A stretch of DNA of 64,000 nt, from assembly GCA_951213105.1 (NCBI GenBank), contig OX578147.1, positions 127,425,822 to 127,489,821 on the forward strand, given 5' to 3'. Shown in pieces: positions 33,258 through 43,947 of the stretch. The notes below the pieces were generated by a model. The model was not told the origin of the DNA and ran no database searches. It was given only the letters and a program-made list of their open reading frames with translations. How positions within the stretch are numbered: position 1 is the first letter of the stretch; every line of letters begins with the position of its first letter. This DNA comes from Amaurobius ferox (lineage: Eukaryota > Arthropoda > Arachnida > Araneae > Amaurobiidae). The translations under genes and the position numbers were made by a program.

Positions 33258-33362
33258 TATTTTATTCCTACTGTCGCCCATTTCAAACAAAAAAACATTT
33301 TCGCCTGGCCCGTTTAGAACTAAAAACATTCTTGCGTCGTCCATTTAAGAAAAAAAAATCTT
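33258..33362. repeat. Short array of the 30-bp TTTAGAACAAAAA minisatellite
   Basis: About three degenerate units (GCCCGTTTAGAACTAAAAAC, ATTCTTGCGTCGTCCATTTA). Same relative position to an antistasin-like exon as the large arrays at 42551 and 49642. Confidence 0.75.
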
Positions 33363-33393
33363 TTGCGTATGTCACGAACTGGCCGATATTTTA

Positions 33394-33431
<38 letters not shown>

Positions 33432-33572
33432 AAAGTATACAGATTCTCGGTTGTTTAACTCGGACTTGAATTATTCAAAGCGTCTCCTCGTCCTCTTTTT
33501 TGCTGTTAACAAGAGGGAATCCATAAAGCAAGTAACCTTTTCTTCACCGCTATCCCCATCCCCGACGGTTTC

Positions 33573-33637
33573 TGCCGTAGATATCCTATATAAGGATATC
33601 CTATATAAGGATATCCTATATAAGGATATCTACGGCA
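33573..33637. repeat. 65-bp near-perfect palindrome with 15-bp repeats
   Basis: Arms TGCCGTAGATATCC and GGATATCTACGGCA are perfectly complementary. Between them GGATATCCTATATAA is repeated three times and is itself nearly palindromic. A TA run lies at about 33400-33430. Confidence 0.9.
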
Positions 33638-33929
33638 CTCTTTATGATATCTACGATTTCTGCGACTTGACCCCCCACAGTAACAAATTACTAAGGATAC
33701 TGGGCCAGCTGTGCTAATATCGAAAAGGCAAGATGGGGGACTGTAACCTCTTTCCGATCCTTCTTTGCATGGACAGAGAGAGGTTCATGGCACCGAACTT
33801 ACAATAAGGGTACGCCAGTATGGGTCTTAGGGGCTACGCAATCCAATGAGTTTAGAGAGACAATTACCTTGAAGCATAGTATGGTACAGAAAAATTCTCA
33901 TTAGATACTAGGGTTGTGATTATAAATAC

Positions 33930-34019
33930 CTTCACACTCGCAACGTGGACATTTTCGGCCGGGAGGAATTGAAGTAGAGCATCCCTTTTTGCATTTTAGT
34001 ATACGGCAGCCAATTGGAA
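33930..34019 (-). CDS. Antistasin-like exon AS1 (90 nt)
   Basis: Minus-strand acceptor TTTTCTAG and donor GTATTTATA enclose 90 nt, phase 1-1, giving 30 residues with C-x4-C-x3-C-x9-C-x2-C-x-C. It starts V/L-P-I-G-C, has K-K-G-C-S-T-S-I-P-P-G-R-K-C in the middle and ends C-P-R-C-E-C-E. The cysteine spacing is that of the antistasin domain, known from leech and arthropod protease inhibitors and from matrix proteins. Which applies here is not shown. It is the last of the antistasin-like exons before the Pro-rich array. Confidence 0.75.
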
Positions 34020-36200
34020 CTAGAAAACAAATCGAGAAATAAAATATGTTTAACACTGTATATCTATACATACAAGGTCCCTAATCAGATCAATAACTTT
34101 CAAAAGAATGGTTCAACGAGTATATGCTTTAGGTCTATATATACTAAAGGGACCACGTCCGATCGAATATGAGTGATCGCAGCGCCACTGGCGGAGAATT
34201 TAAAAAGTTAGAAGAATCAACGGGGCAACAAACGAGATAGGCTAAAACAGCCTAAAGTTGTAGAGCATTGTTCAATTACTAATCGACACCAGAAACGAAC
34301 GAATTATCCATCCTAGAATTAAAATATTAGTCTTCATTCTGTCATTAAAAACTACCAATACATTAAGCATGCAATTGATTCATTTCAGCGTATTTAGTCT
34401 ATTTTATCTCTGGTTTTGACGATTTTAGTTCATTTTACCGAATCGTATCAAGATCAAGATCTTGGTACCGAATCATACCAAGATAGTCGGAAAGATCTAG
34501 TATCGGCTAGTTGTCTAGAACCAGATCTTGATGTCCACGGATGCAGTTGGTAAAAATCGCCTATTTATGTCTAGTAATTGAGCTCTATCAACAGGTCTGG
34601 TCGAAATTCAATATTGATCTTTAAATTTAATTACGGAAAAGTGTAATACTGGCTGTTTGGTATATGTCTATCTTTATTTGATGCAACCAGCTGCTTTATT
34701 ATTATTGTGTGCACAATAAATGTGTTTCAGTTAAAAATTCTGAATCAGTGTCTTATTGCAACTAGTCGCAAAGCTTCTGAACCACAAAGATTTGGAGTTA
34801 CGTCCTCTAAATTGACGATGGAATAGTTCTCAGTACTTTATAATGTCACCCCAACAGGGGGGCGCGCCCCCAAAAAATGACGAACTTCATATGACCTAAA
34901 GGCTCAGACTTTACAAGCTATAAATTGAATTTAACGGCACAAAACGTCATAGGATACTCATTTGAAATTATATCAAAAGTACAGTTTTATTACATCTCTA
35001 TTCGTATTTATTAACTTAAACCATTTTACACCATTGCCAACTCTTGAAAATTTCAAAAAACAAAGATATCTTCAATAACAGTGCCTTCTAGAGAAATTAT
35101 GCTGCTTTTATTTGTTTCGTAGTCTAAAATTAAGATAAAAAGTATCCTTTTATGAATGCATTTTAGAATATTTACTTTCATATTGGGAAGATTTTTTTCG
35201 GTCCAAAATGGCCCAAAAGTAAAAAAAAGCATGTTCTATTATTCTACTGCTCCGAATCGAACTACAATCTAATCAGCCTTACAAGCGATATCTACCGATG
35301 CCCCAAACGTGTACATGACGTGATTTTCGGCAAGGGTCCAATATTTTCCCTATACATTACTATGTATTGTAGGGAAAGTAAAAAAAAAAAGATTATACTT
35401 GGTTTTTTACTTGCATAAATCATTAGGTTTCTGACATACCCGATTCAATTATATATACTCAGTATCATTCGATTTTGTCAATTTGTTCGAGAAGTATCGA
35501 ACTCCGCGTATAAAAAGTACAACTTCCAATATCTCGACTACATCTTGTGACAACTCCTAATCAAAAGGTTAAAAATACACGCGAAGGATTTAATGTTTAA
35601 TTACTTTTTTTCCATATTACAGAAATAAGTATAAAGTAAGTATAAAAATAAGATTGACTAATAAAGATTGTGAGCAAAACATTACTATCATTATCTCCTC
35701 CCTTGTCAGGTTTCGGGCTTGGCTTTTCTGAAATCAAAAGGGTATATTAACTTCACATAAAATTGCTGCAAAGCGTAATTAACACAAAATACGACTACAG
35801 ACAATATCCTTATGAAATAAGAATCGTGCAATAAATTATTTCAAATTCCAGATTGACTTAGGAAGAGTATAAGTAAATTAACTGTATCCACTTTCTCAGA
35901 TCAGAATCCCTTTTGGAGTGGATTGTGAATTTTTATTTATTTATTTTTTTTTTTTTTAAATTTGAAAAACATGTTCTGTTAGTCCAAATAATGAAAAAAA
36001 TTTGAAAAATCTGTATCTTTGGTCCAAACGATCACAATGATAGAATGTTACCCTTCATTTTCAAGGGCTTAAAATATTTCGATTGGCACCAAGTTTCACG
36101 ATTAGGTTGAACTACCCTCTGGAGATTAATGACTTCACCGAAAAAAAAAGTTATACGCCGGTAATGTTTCATTACAATGATTAAAACTGTTTTTTTTTTT
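34020..36200. repeat. Segmental duplication block A
   Basis: From about 34440 it runs parallel to 40080-41770 and 46270-47960. Shared words: GATCTTGATGTCCACGGATG, TGGTATATGTCTATCTT, ACAATAAATGTGTTTCAG, CAACAGGGGG, GACGAACTTCATATGA, GTACATGACGTGATTTTCG. Each block carries one linker exon near its right end (35686, 41332, 47503). The part 34020-34400 is the antistasin-exon flank, found again at 43130, 43960, 50480 and 58840. Confidence 0.85.
35686..35727 (-). CDS. Linker exon (42 nt)
   Basis: Acceptor TTTTGATTTCAG, donor GTAATGTTT. Phase 1, coding K-P-S-P-K-P-D-K-G-G-D-N-D after the split residue. It is a Lys/Pro-rich hydrophilic linker in duplication block A. Length is a multiple of three and phase is 1-1, like its paralogues of 45, 48 and 57 nt. 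Confidence 0.7.
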
Positions 36201-37484
36201 CTTGATCATTGGGCCACAGATAATCGCTTTTATGCATAATTATGTCAAATTTTGCATAATTATATCAAAAATTTTTATCTAGTTCTGGATTTTTCGATAA
36301 CAAATCCATATATAAAGTTTCGTGAAAATCCATCAGTAGTTATAGCAACTATCGTGTACGTTAGCACTTAACAACAGATGGACATTACTCTAAAATAGTA
36401 AAAATATGTTCAGCAGGTCCTAAAACATATATTGGCATCAAAATCTCGAATTAGAAAATATTCGTGAAAACAATATTTTCCCCAATCTATAGTATGAGAA
36501 AGAGAAAATATGGAGACTTTTCGCCAGCGAATTGAGGTGTGTGTGGGGGGGGGAGGGGGAGGGAGGGTCGACAGAAAAGATACCTATGATAATCATGTAC
36601 AAACAGTCGATCATGCAGTTAAAGGTCTTGAATAAAGAAGCTTCGTAACCAGACAGGAAATAATAATGAAACAACAAATATTAGTTCGGATGTTTAAACA
36701 AAATGATAAAATGTAAACATTTTTTTTATTTTTATTTCTTGTATATGTATATTTTTTCTTAAAATTTCTTTTGTTCCATTTTTTTTTTGTATTAAATAAT
36801 ATTTTTAATGGGTTACTTTGATTTTTTGCCATCATTTTTACTAAAAATAATGTTTTATAGTGTATTTAATTGATATTAAGTTTGAATTTTATCCAAACTC
36901 TATAATCCGCGAAAATTCTAAAATCTGAAATTGGTAAAGTCTAGATTTTTGAGGTTATACTGTATATGCAGATAAAATTGTATACAAAGATAAATAATTT
37001 TCAGTTATTTTGAATGTTTTTTTTTCTCACTGTCATGTATTCACGGTAAATATCAGTGAAATCTTAAATTCCTTTTTGAAATTGGCGTTAAATTAGTATT
37101 ACTCAGTACCTGGAATATTGATGAAGACAACCGGAAAAATCTGGAAAACTCATGGAATTTCATTTTGAAAAATGGGCATGAACCCTGATATATACATACA
37201 CACAAACAGACGGATATATGCACACACACACATATATATATCTCACGCTAAGAATAGTGTAATTGCCTTCTAGAATATACGAAACGTGTAGATTCTTGGA
37301 AAACTCAAATTATTATTTTCAACTCGATTTTCCCTATACATTACAATGTATTGCTTAGATAGTAAAACAAAAAATTTGATATGAGCAACGCATCATTTTT
37401 CCTTCAGACTTAAATTAGTTTTTCCTTTTCTTATTTCATGATCCTGTAACTTCCATATAACCTCTGTTTATTATTCCCCTTATT
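36201..37484. other. Intron with repeat fragments
   Basis: 36540-36565 is a G-rich run. 37180-37450 parallels 45350-45620, including CTAAGAATAGTGTAATTGCC and a hairpin element end. The stretch at 37438-37480 is the SINE-free counterpart of the SINE insertion site at 45634. Open frames at 36438-36835 have no support. Confidence 0.5.
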
Positions 37485-39849
37485 TGAGTTCTAATGACTC
37501 CCACTTACTTCGTAGTGTCGTACAAGACAGAGCACCAGGCGCGAAGCGCCTTTAATCTCCAGTTTCAATATGTGGTTCTTATCGTCAAACTGTGACATTA
37601 ATTCAGTGACCCTAATTGGAGGTTCGAGGTTTTTATTTACTACTTTTTATTATTTGTCCTAGCTCCTAGTGTGGCAGTTTGTTGCACATTTAGAGTTTAA
37701 GCAGTTTGGTTTTTTTTTTTTTTTTTTTTTTTTTTATAAAATAATAGTCGCGAGTTTTATTTAAAAATCAGATGTTTGAGGTGGGATCTTTTAATTCCGA
37801 TTATCGATGTTTAGAACAGCACGGGGTCTCTTACGAGATTTGGCCTTGCGATGATCATAGTCATGCAGATTGAATAACAGTTCGTTTGGAACGGATGGCA
37901 AATTTCTGTAAAATTTCAGCGCTAGCTTTTTAATTTGGGCTCTAACAGTTTTTATTTTGAAGTCATTCCTAATTACCGAGTTTCTTAAGTACCTGGGAGC
38001 TTTCCTGATAATCCGTAGGATTTTGTTTTGTTTTGTCTCTAGGAGGTCTATTGTAGTTTTACAGGCATATCCCCATACGGGTGCTGCATACAGCATTCCC
38101 GGGCGGATGACCGATTTATAAATTAGGAGTTTATTTTGATAACTTAGATTTCCGTTTCCTATCATTGGGTATAAGGCTCCTGTGGCCATATACGCTTTTT
38201 TGATTAAGTTCGTTACGTGCTGTTTCCAGGTTAGGTGGGAATCTATCGTTACACCTAGGTATTTAGTAGATTTTTCCGCTTTTAAGGCATGGTTGTTTAT
38301 GTACAGAGGCGGCGGAGGTTTACGTTTTCTAGAGAAATAAATCCAATGACATTTATTGGGGTTTAATTTTATTCGCCATTTTTCCAGCCAAGTTTGGAGT
38401 ATGTCTAAGTGTTGTTGTAGCTGTCTGTGCATTACTGAGACATAGGGGTGTTTTGCAAGTATCGCACTGTCGTCTGCATAGAGTGCCAGCTCTGTGTTTG
38501 GAGTCCTAGGGATGTCGTTCAGGTATATGTTAAAGAGTGTCGGGCCCAGGATAGAACCTTGCGGTACACTACTTTTAATGAGCTTGGGTGTAGATAAGTT
38601 ACCTCCTACTCTGACTTGAAAGTGTCTGTTATTTAAGTATGAGATTAAAAGTTTGACAAGTGCGTCAGGGACTTTTAAAGTGATCAATTTGTACGCTAAT
38701 CCACAGTGCCATACTTTATCAAAGGCTTTTTGTATGTCCAGAAAAATCGCAGCTGTGGGTGTCTTGTTATTGAGACCAGAAGATATGTACTCTACCACTC
38801 TCAGCAATTGATGGGTGGTGGAGTGCTTTGGCCGAAATCCAAACTGCTCCGGAATGATAATGTCATTCTCGCTAAGGTGCGTGTTCAGTCTCTTAAGAAT
38901 AATTTTCTCAGTAATTTTACTAAGTGTCGGTAGCAAGTTAATTGGTCTGTAGTTGGCTGGAATTGTGGCATCCTCACCAGGCTTATGGATTGTTATAATT
39001 ATAGCTTCCTTCCATTCTTTGGGGAAATAGTTTAGTTTTAATATTTTATTTATTAAGATAGTCAAGTAACATATTACGTTTAAGGGTAGGTTTTTAACCG
39101 CAATATTTCTGATTTTGTCGTGCCCTGGGCTTTTACGGTTTTTGAGATTTTTAATAATTTCTACTATCTCCTGCGGGGTGGCTGGGTCAATCTCAGCCGT
39201 TACCGGGGAATTCCTGAAGTCATTCAAAGTTTGACTAACCATTCTCAGGGTGTCCTGACACATTAGATCGTGGTTTGGTTGGAATTGTTTTTCATAATGG
39301 CTTGCGAGCGCCTCGGCTTTTTCCTCGTCTGAGTACGCGATTTTAGCACCATCTATTAGTGGCGGGAGCTTAATTTGAGGTTTCCTGAGTCTTTTTGCGA
39401 ATTGCCAGAGCGATACGTCTTCTGGGCTAAGGGATTCGATTAGTTCTTTATACTGTTGCTGCTTTTCTGCGACAATTTTTTCCCTGACTTTGCACGTGAG
39501 TCTGTTAAGCTCCCTTTTAAGGGCGGGGTCTCTGTTAGCCTGCCATGTCTTACGTATTCTATTTCTTTGCCTGACTAATTGTTTGACATGGTGGGAAAGT
39601 GTGGGCATTTTTGGAGACTCACGATGTGTTGTGGCAGAGGCAATTGCTCTCTTGATTTCTGTTGTGAGTGTGTGCGTGGCAGAGTCAATATCCGCCGTGC
39701 TCATTATGTTAGGTACTGCTAAGTGCGGCTCGAAGAGTGCTCTTTTGAATACTTCCCAGTTCACTCTCTCTTGTCCCAAAGAGGCTGGAAGAGGTGTGTT
39801 CAGGTCGAATGTCACCAGTACCGGCAGATGATCCGAGTGAGTTCTAATG
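37485..39849 (-). mobile_element. Jockey-type LINE insertion, 5'-truncated
   Basis: Flanked by a perfect 12-bp duplication TGAGTTCTAATG (37485-37496 and 39838-39849). Its outer flanks match the uninterrupted paralogue near 45985-46030 (CCCTTAGTTGCGTTCTAATTT ... CTTTATATTAACG). The element is truncated at the end of its endonuclease domain, where T-H-S-D-H-L-P-V-L reads just before the Met at 39815. The A-tract (plus T-run 37709-37735) is not at the edge of the insertion: about 210 bp of other sequence lies between it and the target duplication. Confidence 0.8.
37791..39815 (-). CDS. Jockey-clade LINE reverse transcriptase (ORF2 part, 674 codons)
   Basis: Encodes the retrotransposon polymerase that copies element RNA at the target site. 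The frame is fully open. It starts just past the lost endonuclease domain. Residues about 60-145 are a basic, partly helical linker. The RT palm spans about 220-500, with N-Y-R-P-I-N-L-L-P (288), G-F-R-P-K-H-S-T-T-H-Q-L (325), I-F-L-D-I-Q-K-A-F-D-K-V-W (357, first catalytic Asp), S-V-P-Q-G-S-I-L-G-P (416) and the catalytic Y-A-D-D (446). The C-terminal C-x-W-I-Y-F-S-R / L-G-V-T-I-D and the Arg-rich end are typical of Jockey. It lies in an intron of the modular gene, on the same strand. Complete RT but no endonuclease or ORF1: a recent, dead-on-arrival copy. Confidence 0.9.
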   Translation of the reverse strand: MTFDLNTPLPASLGQERVNWEVFKRALFEPHLAVPNIMSTADIDSATHTLTTEIKRAIASATTHRESPKMPTLSHHVKQLVRQRNRIRKTWQANRDPALKRELNRLTCKVREKIVAEKQQQYKELIESLSPEDVSLWQFAKRLRKPQIKLPPLIDGAKIAYSDEEKAEALASHYEKQFQPNHDLMCQDTLRMVSQTLNDFRNSPVTAEIDPATPQEIVEIIKNLKNRKSPGHDKIRNIAVKNLPLNVICYLTILINKILKLNYFPKEWKEAIIITIHKPGEDATIPANYRPINLLPTLSKITEKIILKRLNTHLSENDIIIPEQFGFRPKHSTTHQLLRVVEYISSGLNNKTPTAAIFLDIQKAFDKVWHCGLAYKLITLKVPDALVKLLISYLNNRHFQVRVGGNLSTPKLIKSSVPQGSILGPTLFNIYLNDIPRTPNTELALYADDSAILAKHPYVSVMHRQLQQHLDILQTWLEKWRIKLNPNKCHWIYFSRKRKPPPPLYINNHALKAEKSTKYLGVTIDSHLTWKQHVTNLIKKAYMATGALYPMIGNGNLSYQNKLLIYKSVIRPGMLYAAPVWGYACKTTIDLLETKQNKILRIIRKAPRYLRNSVIRNDFKIKTVRAQIKKLALKFYRNLPSVPNELLFNLHDYDHRKAKSRKRPRAVLNIDNRN

Positions 39850-41770
39850 TTCTAATGTGTGTCACTTTATATTAACAGCTTCTGGCTGGTTCAGTTTTAT
39901 AGACCAATCGCTGAACCAAGTAACATTTCTGCGGTCCTGCAGATCGGTAGGATTACGCTTCGGATCGTAAATGAAAGAGGGAAGTTGGTTTGAAAAAGAG
40001 AGTCGAATGCCATCGCTACGAGTCGAATTGCTGTGTGAATGCGAAGGTGTTGGAAAGTTTGCATCCATTGGTGCATGCTACTAGTGCTAATATAACTATA
40101 ATAAGAAAGATCTAGTATGAACTAGTTGTCTAGAATCATATCTCGATGTCCACGGATGCAGTTAGTAAGAATCGCCTATTTATGTCTAGTACGTGAGATT
40201 TCGTAAAAATAGCTCTATCGGCAGTTCGGGTCGAAATTCAATATTGATCTTTAAATTTAATTACGGAAAAGTGTAATACTGGCTGTTTGGTATATGTCTA
40301 TATTTGATGCAACTAGCTGTTTCATTATTATTGTATGCATAATAAATGTGTTTCAGTTAAAAATCCTGAATCAGTGTGTTATTGAAACTGGCCGTAAAGC
40401 TTCTGAACCACAAAGACTTGGAGTTACTTCACTTTACACTGACGATCGAATCGGTCTCAGTACTTTACAATGTCACCCCAACAGGGGGGCGTGCCCCCCC
40501 CCCCCCCCCCGAAAAAAAAATGACGAACTTCATATGACCTAAGGATTCAGACTTTACAATCTATAAATTGAATTTAATTGCACAAAACGTCATAGGATAC
40601 TCATTTGAAATTATATCAAAAGTACAGTTTTATTAGATCTCTTTTTGCATTTATTAACTTAAACCATTTTACAACGTTGCCAACTCTTAAAAATTTCAAA
40701 ACACAAGATATCTTCGATAACAGTACCTTATAGAGCATGCTGCATTTATTTCTTTCGTCATCTAAAATTAAGAAGATAGAAAGTATCCTTTTATGAATGC
40801 ATTTTAGAATATTTACTTTCATGTTGTGAAGATTTTTTCGGTTCAAAATGGCCCCAAAGAAAAAAAAAGCATGTTCTATTATTCTACTGCTTCGAATCGT
40901 ACTAAAATCTAATCAGCTCTACAAGCGATATCCACCGATGCTCCAAACGTGTACATGACGTGATTTTCGACAAGAATCCATTATTTTCCCTATACATTAC
41001 TATATATTGTAGGGAAAGTGAAGAAAAAAAAGGATTATACTTGGTTTTCTCCCTGCATGAATCATTAGGCTTCTGACATGCCCCGATTCAATTATATGTA
41101 CCCAGTATCATTCGATTTTGCCAATTCGTTCGAGAAGTATCGAATTCCGCGTATAAAAAGTACAACTTCCAATATCTCGACTACATCTTGTGACAACTCC
41201 TAATCAAAAGGTTAAAAATACACGCGAAATATTTAATGTTTAATTACTTTTTTTTTTCCGTGTTACATAAATAAGTATAAAATAAGTATAAAAATAAGAT
41301 TGGCTAATAAAGATTGTGAGTAAAACATTACTAATATTAGCTCCTCCCTTTTTGGCTGGTTTCGGGCGTGACTTTCCTGAAATCAAAAGAACATATTAAC
41401 TTCACAAAAAATTGCTGCAAAATGTAATTAACACAAAATACGATTATAGACAATATCCTTATAAAATAAGAAGCATGCAATAAATTATTTCAAATTTCAG
41501 ATTGACTTAGAAAGAGTATAAGTGAATTAACTGTATCGACTTTCTTAAATCAGAATCCTTTTTTGAGTAGATTGTAAATTTTTGTTCTTCCTTTCTTTTG
41601 CAAATCTTGAAAATTTTGCAAGAAAAAATTTGAAAAACATGTTCTGTTAGTCCAAATGATAAAAAAATTTGAAAAATCTTTATCTTTGGTCAAAACGATC
41701 AAAATAATTGAATGTTACTCTTCATTATCAAGGGCTTAAAGTATTTCGATTGGTACCAAGTTTTTTTTAT
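39850..41770. repeat. Segmental duplication block B
   Basis: Parallel to block A (34440-36200) and block C (46000-47960). It also includes the upstream part GTCGAATTGCTGTGTGAATG and TTTGCATCCATTGGTGCATG, shared with 46200-46260. A poly-C run sits at 40494-40510. Open frames 40294-40542 and 40616-40846 are chance readings of the duplicated intron. Confidence 0.85.
41332..41376 (-). CDS. Linker exon (45 nt)
   Basis: Acceptor TTTTGATTTCAG, donor GTAATGTTT. Phase 1, coding K-S-R-P-K-P-A-K-K-G-G-A-N-I after the split residue. Paralogue of 35686 and 47503 at the same place in its duplication block. Confidence 0.7.
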
Positions 41771-42550
41771 TCTAAATAGTTTTTTAGTTATTATATGGTG
41801 AAGTTCCATTTTTAGCGATTGCATCACAAATCAGTTAGTTCCTCACTGATCGAAAATATAATTGCAGAGTTTCCACCTTACTCTGTACTTTTCGTGCTTT
41901 GAAGACGTTTACGAATTTAAAATTGCGATATATAAAATTGACTGACAATCCGATCTTCATAATTTAACAGCAGCTGCGTTGAATATTATACACAACTCCA
42001 ATACAAACTTTTGTTCCTACAGCCCTCAATTCATTAATTTTGATTTGTATAAGGTCTCATCATAACTTTAAAATTGTGCTATATCAGACGAACGGTACTC
42101 CACTTTTGACCGTGAACGGGACCGGGTGTTGTTTTTTCCTTGTTCGTTTCATACGTAAACAAGAAAATACCGAAAATAAGTTTACACTCAATGTGAATTG
42201 CATACAGCCTGCTCATGACATCACAAAATAACTTCATTCGTGGATCTTTCAGAAACATATGTTTGGAACCACGGAGTGTTAGCAGCTGGTTGCTATGAAA
42301 AGCGAAAAAAAACTTGGATATACAGACATTTTCATGTATTACTAGAAAATGTAGCCGTCGTTGCTCGACACTTCAGATAAGCAGTACATTGTTCCTGTTT
42401 TCGTTTATTAGTGCTTTTAAATAAAAGTGTTATTTATCCAGAATTTTAGATTCATTCTTGTATCCTGAAAATACACTCACGATTCCAAATGATACGTCGC
42501 AACAATATTGCACAGAATATTGTACAATATTGTACAGAACTTTACTAGAA
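41771..42550. repeat. Duplicated intron block shared with 48830-49560
   Basis: Both contain GTGAAGTTCCATTTTTA, ATTATACACAACTCCAATAC, GGAACCACGGAGTGTTAG and TGCTCGACA, and both lead into the 30-bp minisatellite. No coding signal; the frame at 42040-42231 is disrupted in the other copy. Confidence 0.8.
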
Positions 42551-42887
42551 AGTCCGTTTAGAACAAAAATTATTCTTGCACGGCCCGTTTAGAACAAAAA
42601 ACATTCTTGCGTTGCTCATTTAGAGCAACAGCCACAAAAATTATTCTTGCATCTCCCGTTTAGAACAAAAGCATTCTTCCGTCGCCCGTTTAGAACAAAA
42701 AACATTCTTCCGTCGCCCGTTTAGAACAAAAAACATTCTTCCGTCATCCGTTTAGAACAAAAGACATTCTTCCGTCGTCCGTTTAGAACAAAAAACTTTC
42801 TTCCGTCGCCGTTTAGAACAAAAAACATTCTTCCGTCGCCCGTTTAGAACAAAAAACATTCTTGAGTTGCCCATTCAGAGCAACAGC
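42551..42887. repeat. Minisatellite, about 11 units of 30-31 bp
   Basis: Unit CGTTTAGAACAAAAAACATT followed by CTTCCGTCGCC. It lies about 150 bp from the antistasin-like exon AS2. Variable inner positions alternate GTCGCC, ATCC and GTCC. Confidence 0.9.
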
Positions 42888-43032
42888 CACAAAAATATGC
42901 CGTTTCTGTATTTACCATAGGGGTACGCAATCCAGAAAATATAAAGAGACAACTGCAGTAAAGCATAGTATGAGAAAGAAAAAATCTCATTGGATACTTT
43001 TTATTAGAGTGATTCCTTATGTTTATAAATAC

Positions 43033-43122
43033 CTTTACACACGCAAGTTGGACATTTTCGGCCTGGAGGAACTGAAGTAGAGCATCCTTTGTTGCATTTT
43101 AGTATAGGGCAGCCAATTGGTA
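43033..43122 (-). CDS. Antistasin-like exon AS2 (90 nt)
   Basis: Acceptor TATTTTCTAG, donor GTATTTATA. Phase 1-1, 30 residues: starts V-P-I-G-C-P-I-L-K-C, ends C-P-T-C-V-C-K. All six cysteines are present with the C-x4-C-x3-C-x9-C-x2-C-x-C spacing. It belongs to the P-I-G-C subtype together with AS1 and AS4. It is very close to the broken exon AS3 (about 360 bp apart), which is of the P-L-V-C subtype. Confidence 0.75.
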
Positions 43123-43484
43123 CTAGAAAATAGATTGAGAACGGAAATAGGTTAAACACTCTATCAATACATACAAGGTTCCGAGTAAAGTTCACAATCA
43201 CACCAATAACTGTGAAAAGAAAATTCTTCGAGTGTACCCTTTAAGTCTATCTATAGTAAAGCCCGATCGAAATAAAGGGATGGCAGCGCCACTAGAGGAG
43301 AATTAAAAAATTTGGAATATTAAACTGATCCACAACGATAGATGTCGTTCAAAAAGCTGCATTATCAAAGTCTATAACATGGTGACACCTGCAAGAGACA
43401 ACTACTCTAAAGCATAGTATGAGAAGGGAAAAACTCATTATATATTATTTACTAAGGTGGGTCCTTATGATTATTTACCTTTAC

Positions 43485-43874
43485 ACACGCAACTTAGAAG
43501 TCCAACCGTACCATGCTGAAAACACCTGTTCTCGTTAGATCACCGAAGTCAGCTGCATCGGGCGCGGTTAGTACTTGGGTGAGTGACCACCTGGGAACAC
43601 CGCGTGCTGTAGCACCGCTGGTTTGCGCGCTGGATTTGCACGCTGCCACAGCTGCCGGCGTGTTCATGCGGAGTACGATCAAGTTAAACATGTGGGTCCG
43701 CAAGTCCTTCCAAAAGGTTGGTGGTAGGGGAAGGGGGTACAGTCCCTGTGGATGCCTCCCCACTGGGTTCGGGTCTAAATTGGGTGGCACTTCCCGGCCG
43801 TCCAAACGGTTACCTTAAACCTTTCTGGTAGGTCGAACGATCTGGGTCTTAACAACAACAACAACACGCAACTT
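43485..43874 (+). mobile_element. SINE with 5S rRNA head and 11-bp target duplication
   Basis: ACACGCAACTT is present at 43485-43495 and 43864-43874. The element between starts with a 5S-like head (43499-43613). It continues with a body (GTGTTCATGCG, AAACATGTGGGTCCGC, TAAATTGGGTGGCACTTCCC, GGCCGTCCAAACGG, GGTCGAACGATCTGGG) and ends in (AAC)n at 43851-43863. 5S-derived SINEs form a known class (SINE3) best known from fish. The body is the same as in the tRNA-headed copy at 14872-15148. Open frames of about 100 codons on both strands are SINE shadows. Confidence 0.9.
43499..43613 (+). pseudogene. 5S rRNA-derived sequence (SINE head)
   Basis: Contains the hallmark 5S blocks in order: CCATGCTGAAAACACC, GATCACCGAAGTCAG, CGGGCGCGGTTAGTACTTGG and GTGACCACCTGGGAACACCG, plus the internal pol III promoter region. 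It has several differences from an animal 5S rRNA and is fused to the SINE body, so it is not a functional rRNA gene. Confidence 0.9.
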
Positions 43875-43947
43875 GGACATTTTAGGCGAGGAAGAACTGA
43901 TGAAAAACATCCTATTTTGCATTTTTGTACAGGGCAGACAAGTGGAA

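Larger units (their letters stand above)
43479..43947 (-). pseudogene. Antistasin-like exon AS3, broken by a SINE
   Basis: The 90-nt exon of the P-L-V-C subtype is split into 43479-43495 and 43864-43947 by a SINE (43496-43863). Read on the minus strand from the acceptor TTTTCTAG, it keeps five of six cysteines in order (C-P-V-Q-K-C, G-C, K-C-P-S-C-V). The frame then enters the SINE tail, where (AAC)n is read as a run of leucines. The last C-K codons lie on the far side of the insertion, next to an intact donor. The exon could be skipped without frameshift because it is phase 1-1. Confidence 0.85.

Noticed and set aside
43499..43613. Functional 5S rRNA gene
   Set aside because: Substitutions in the 5S part, direct fusion to a SINE body, and flanking target duplications show a retroposed SINE.
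43513..43818. 100-codon open frames on both strands
   Set aside because: They are read entirely through the 5S-headed SINE; GC-rich retroposon sequence stays open by chance.
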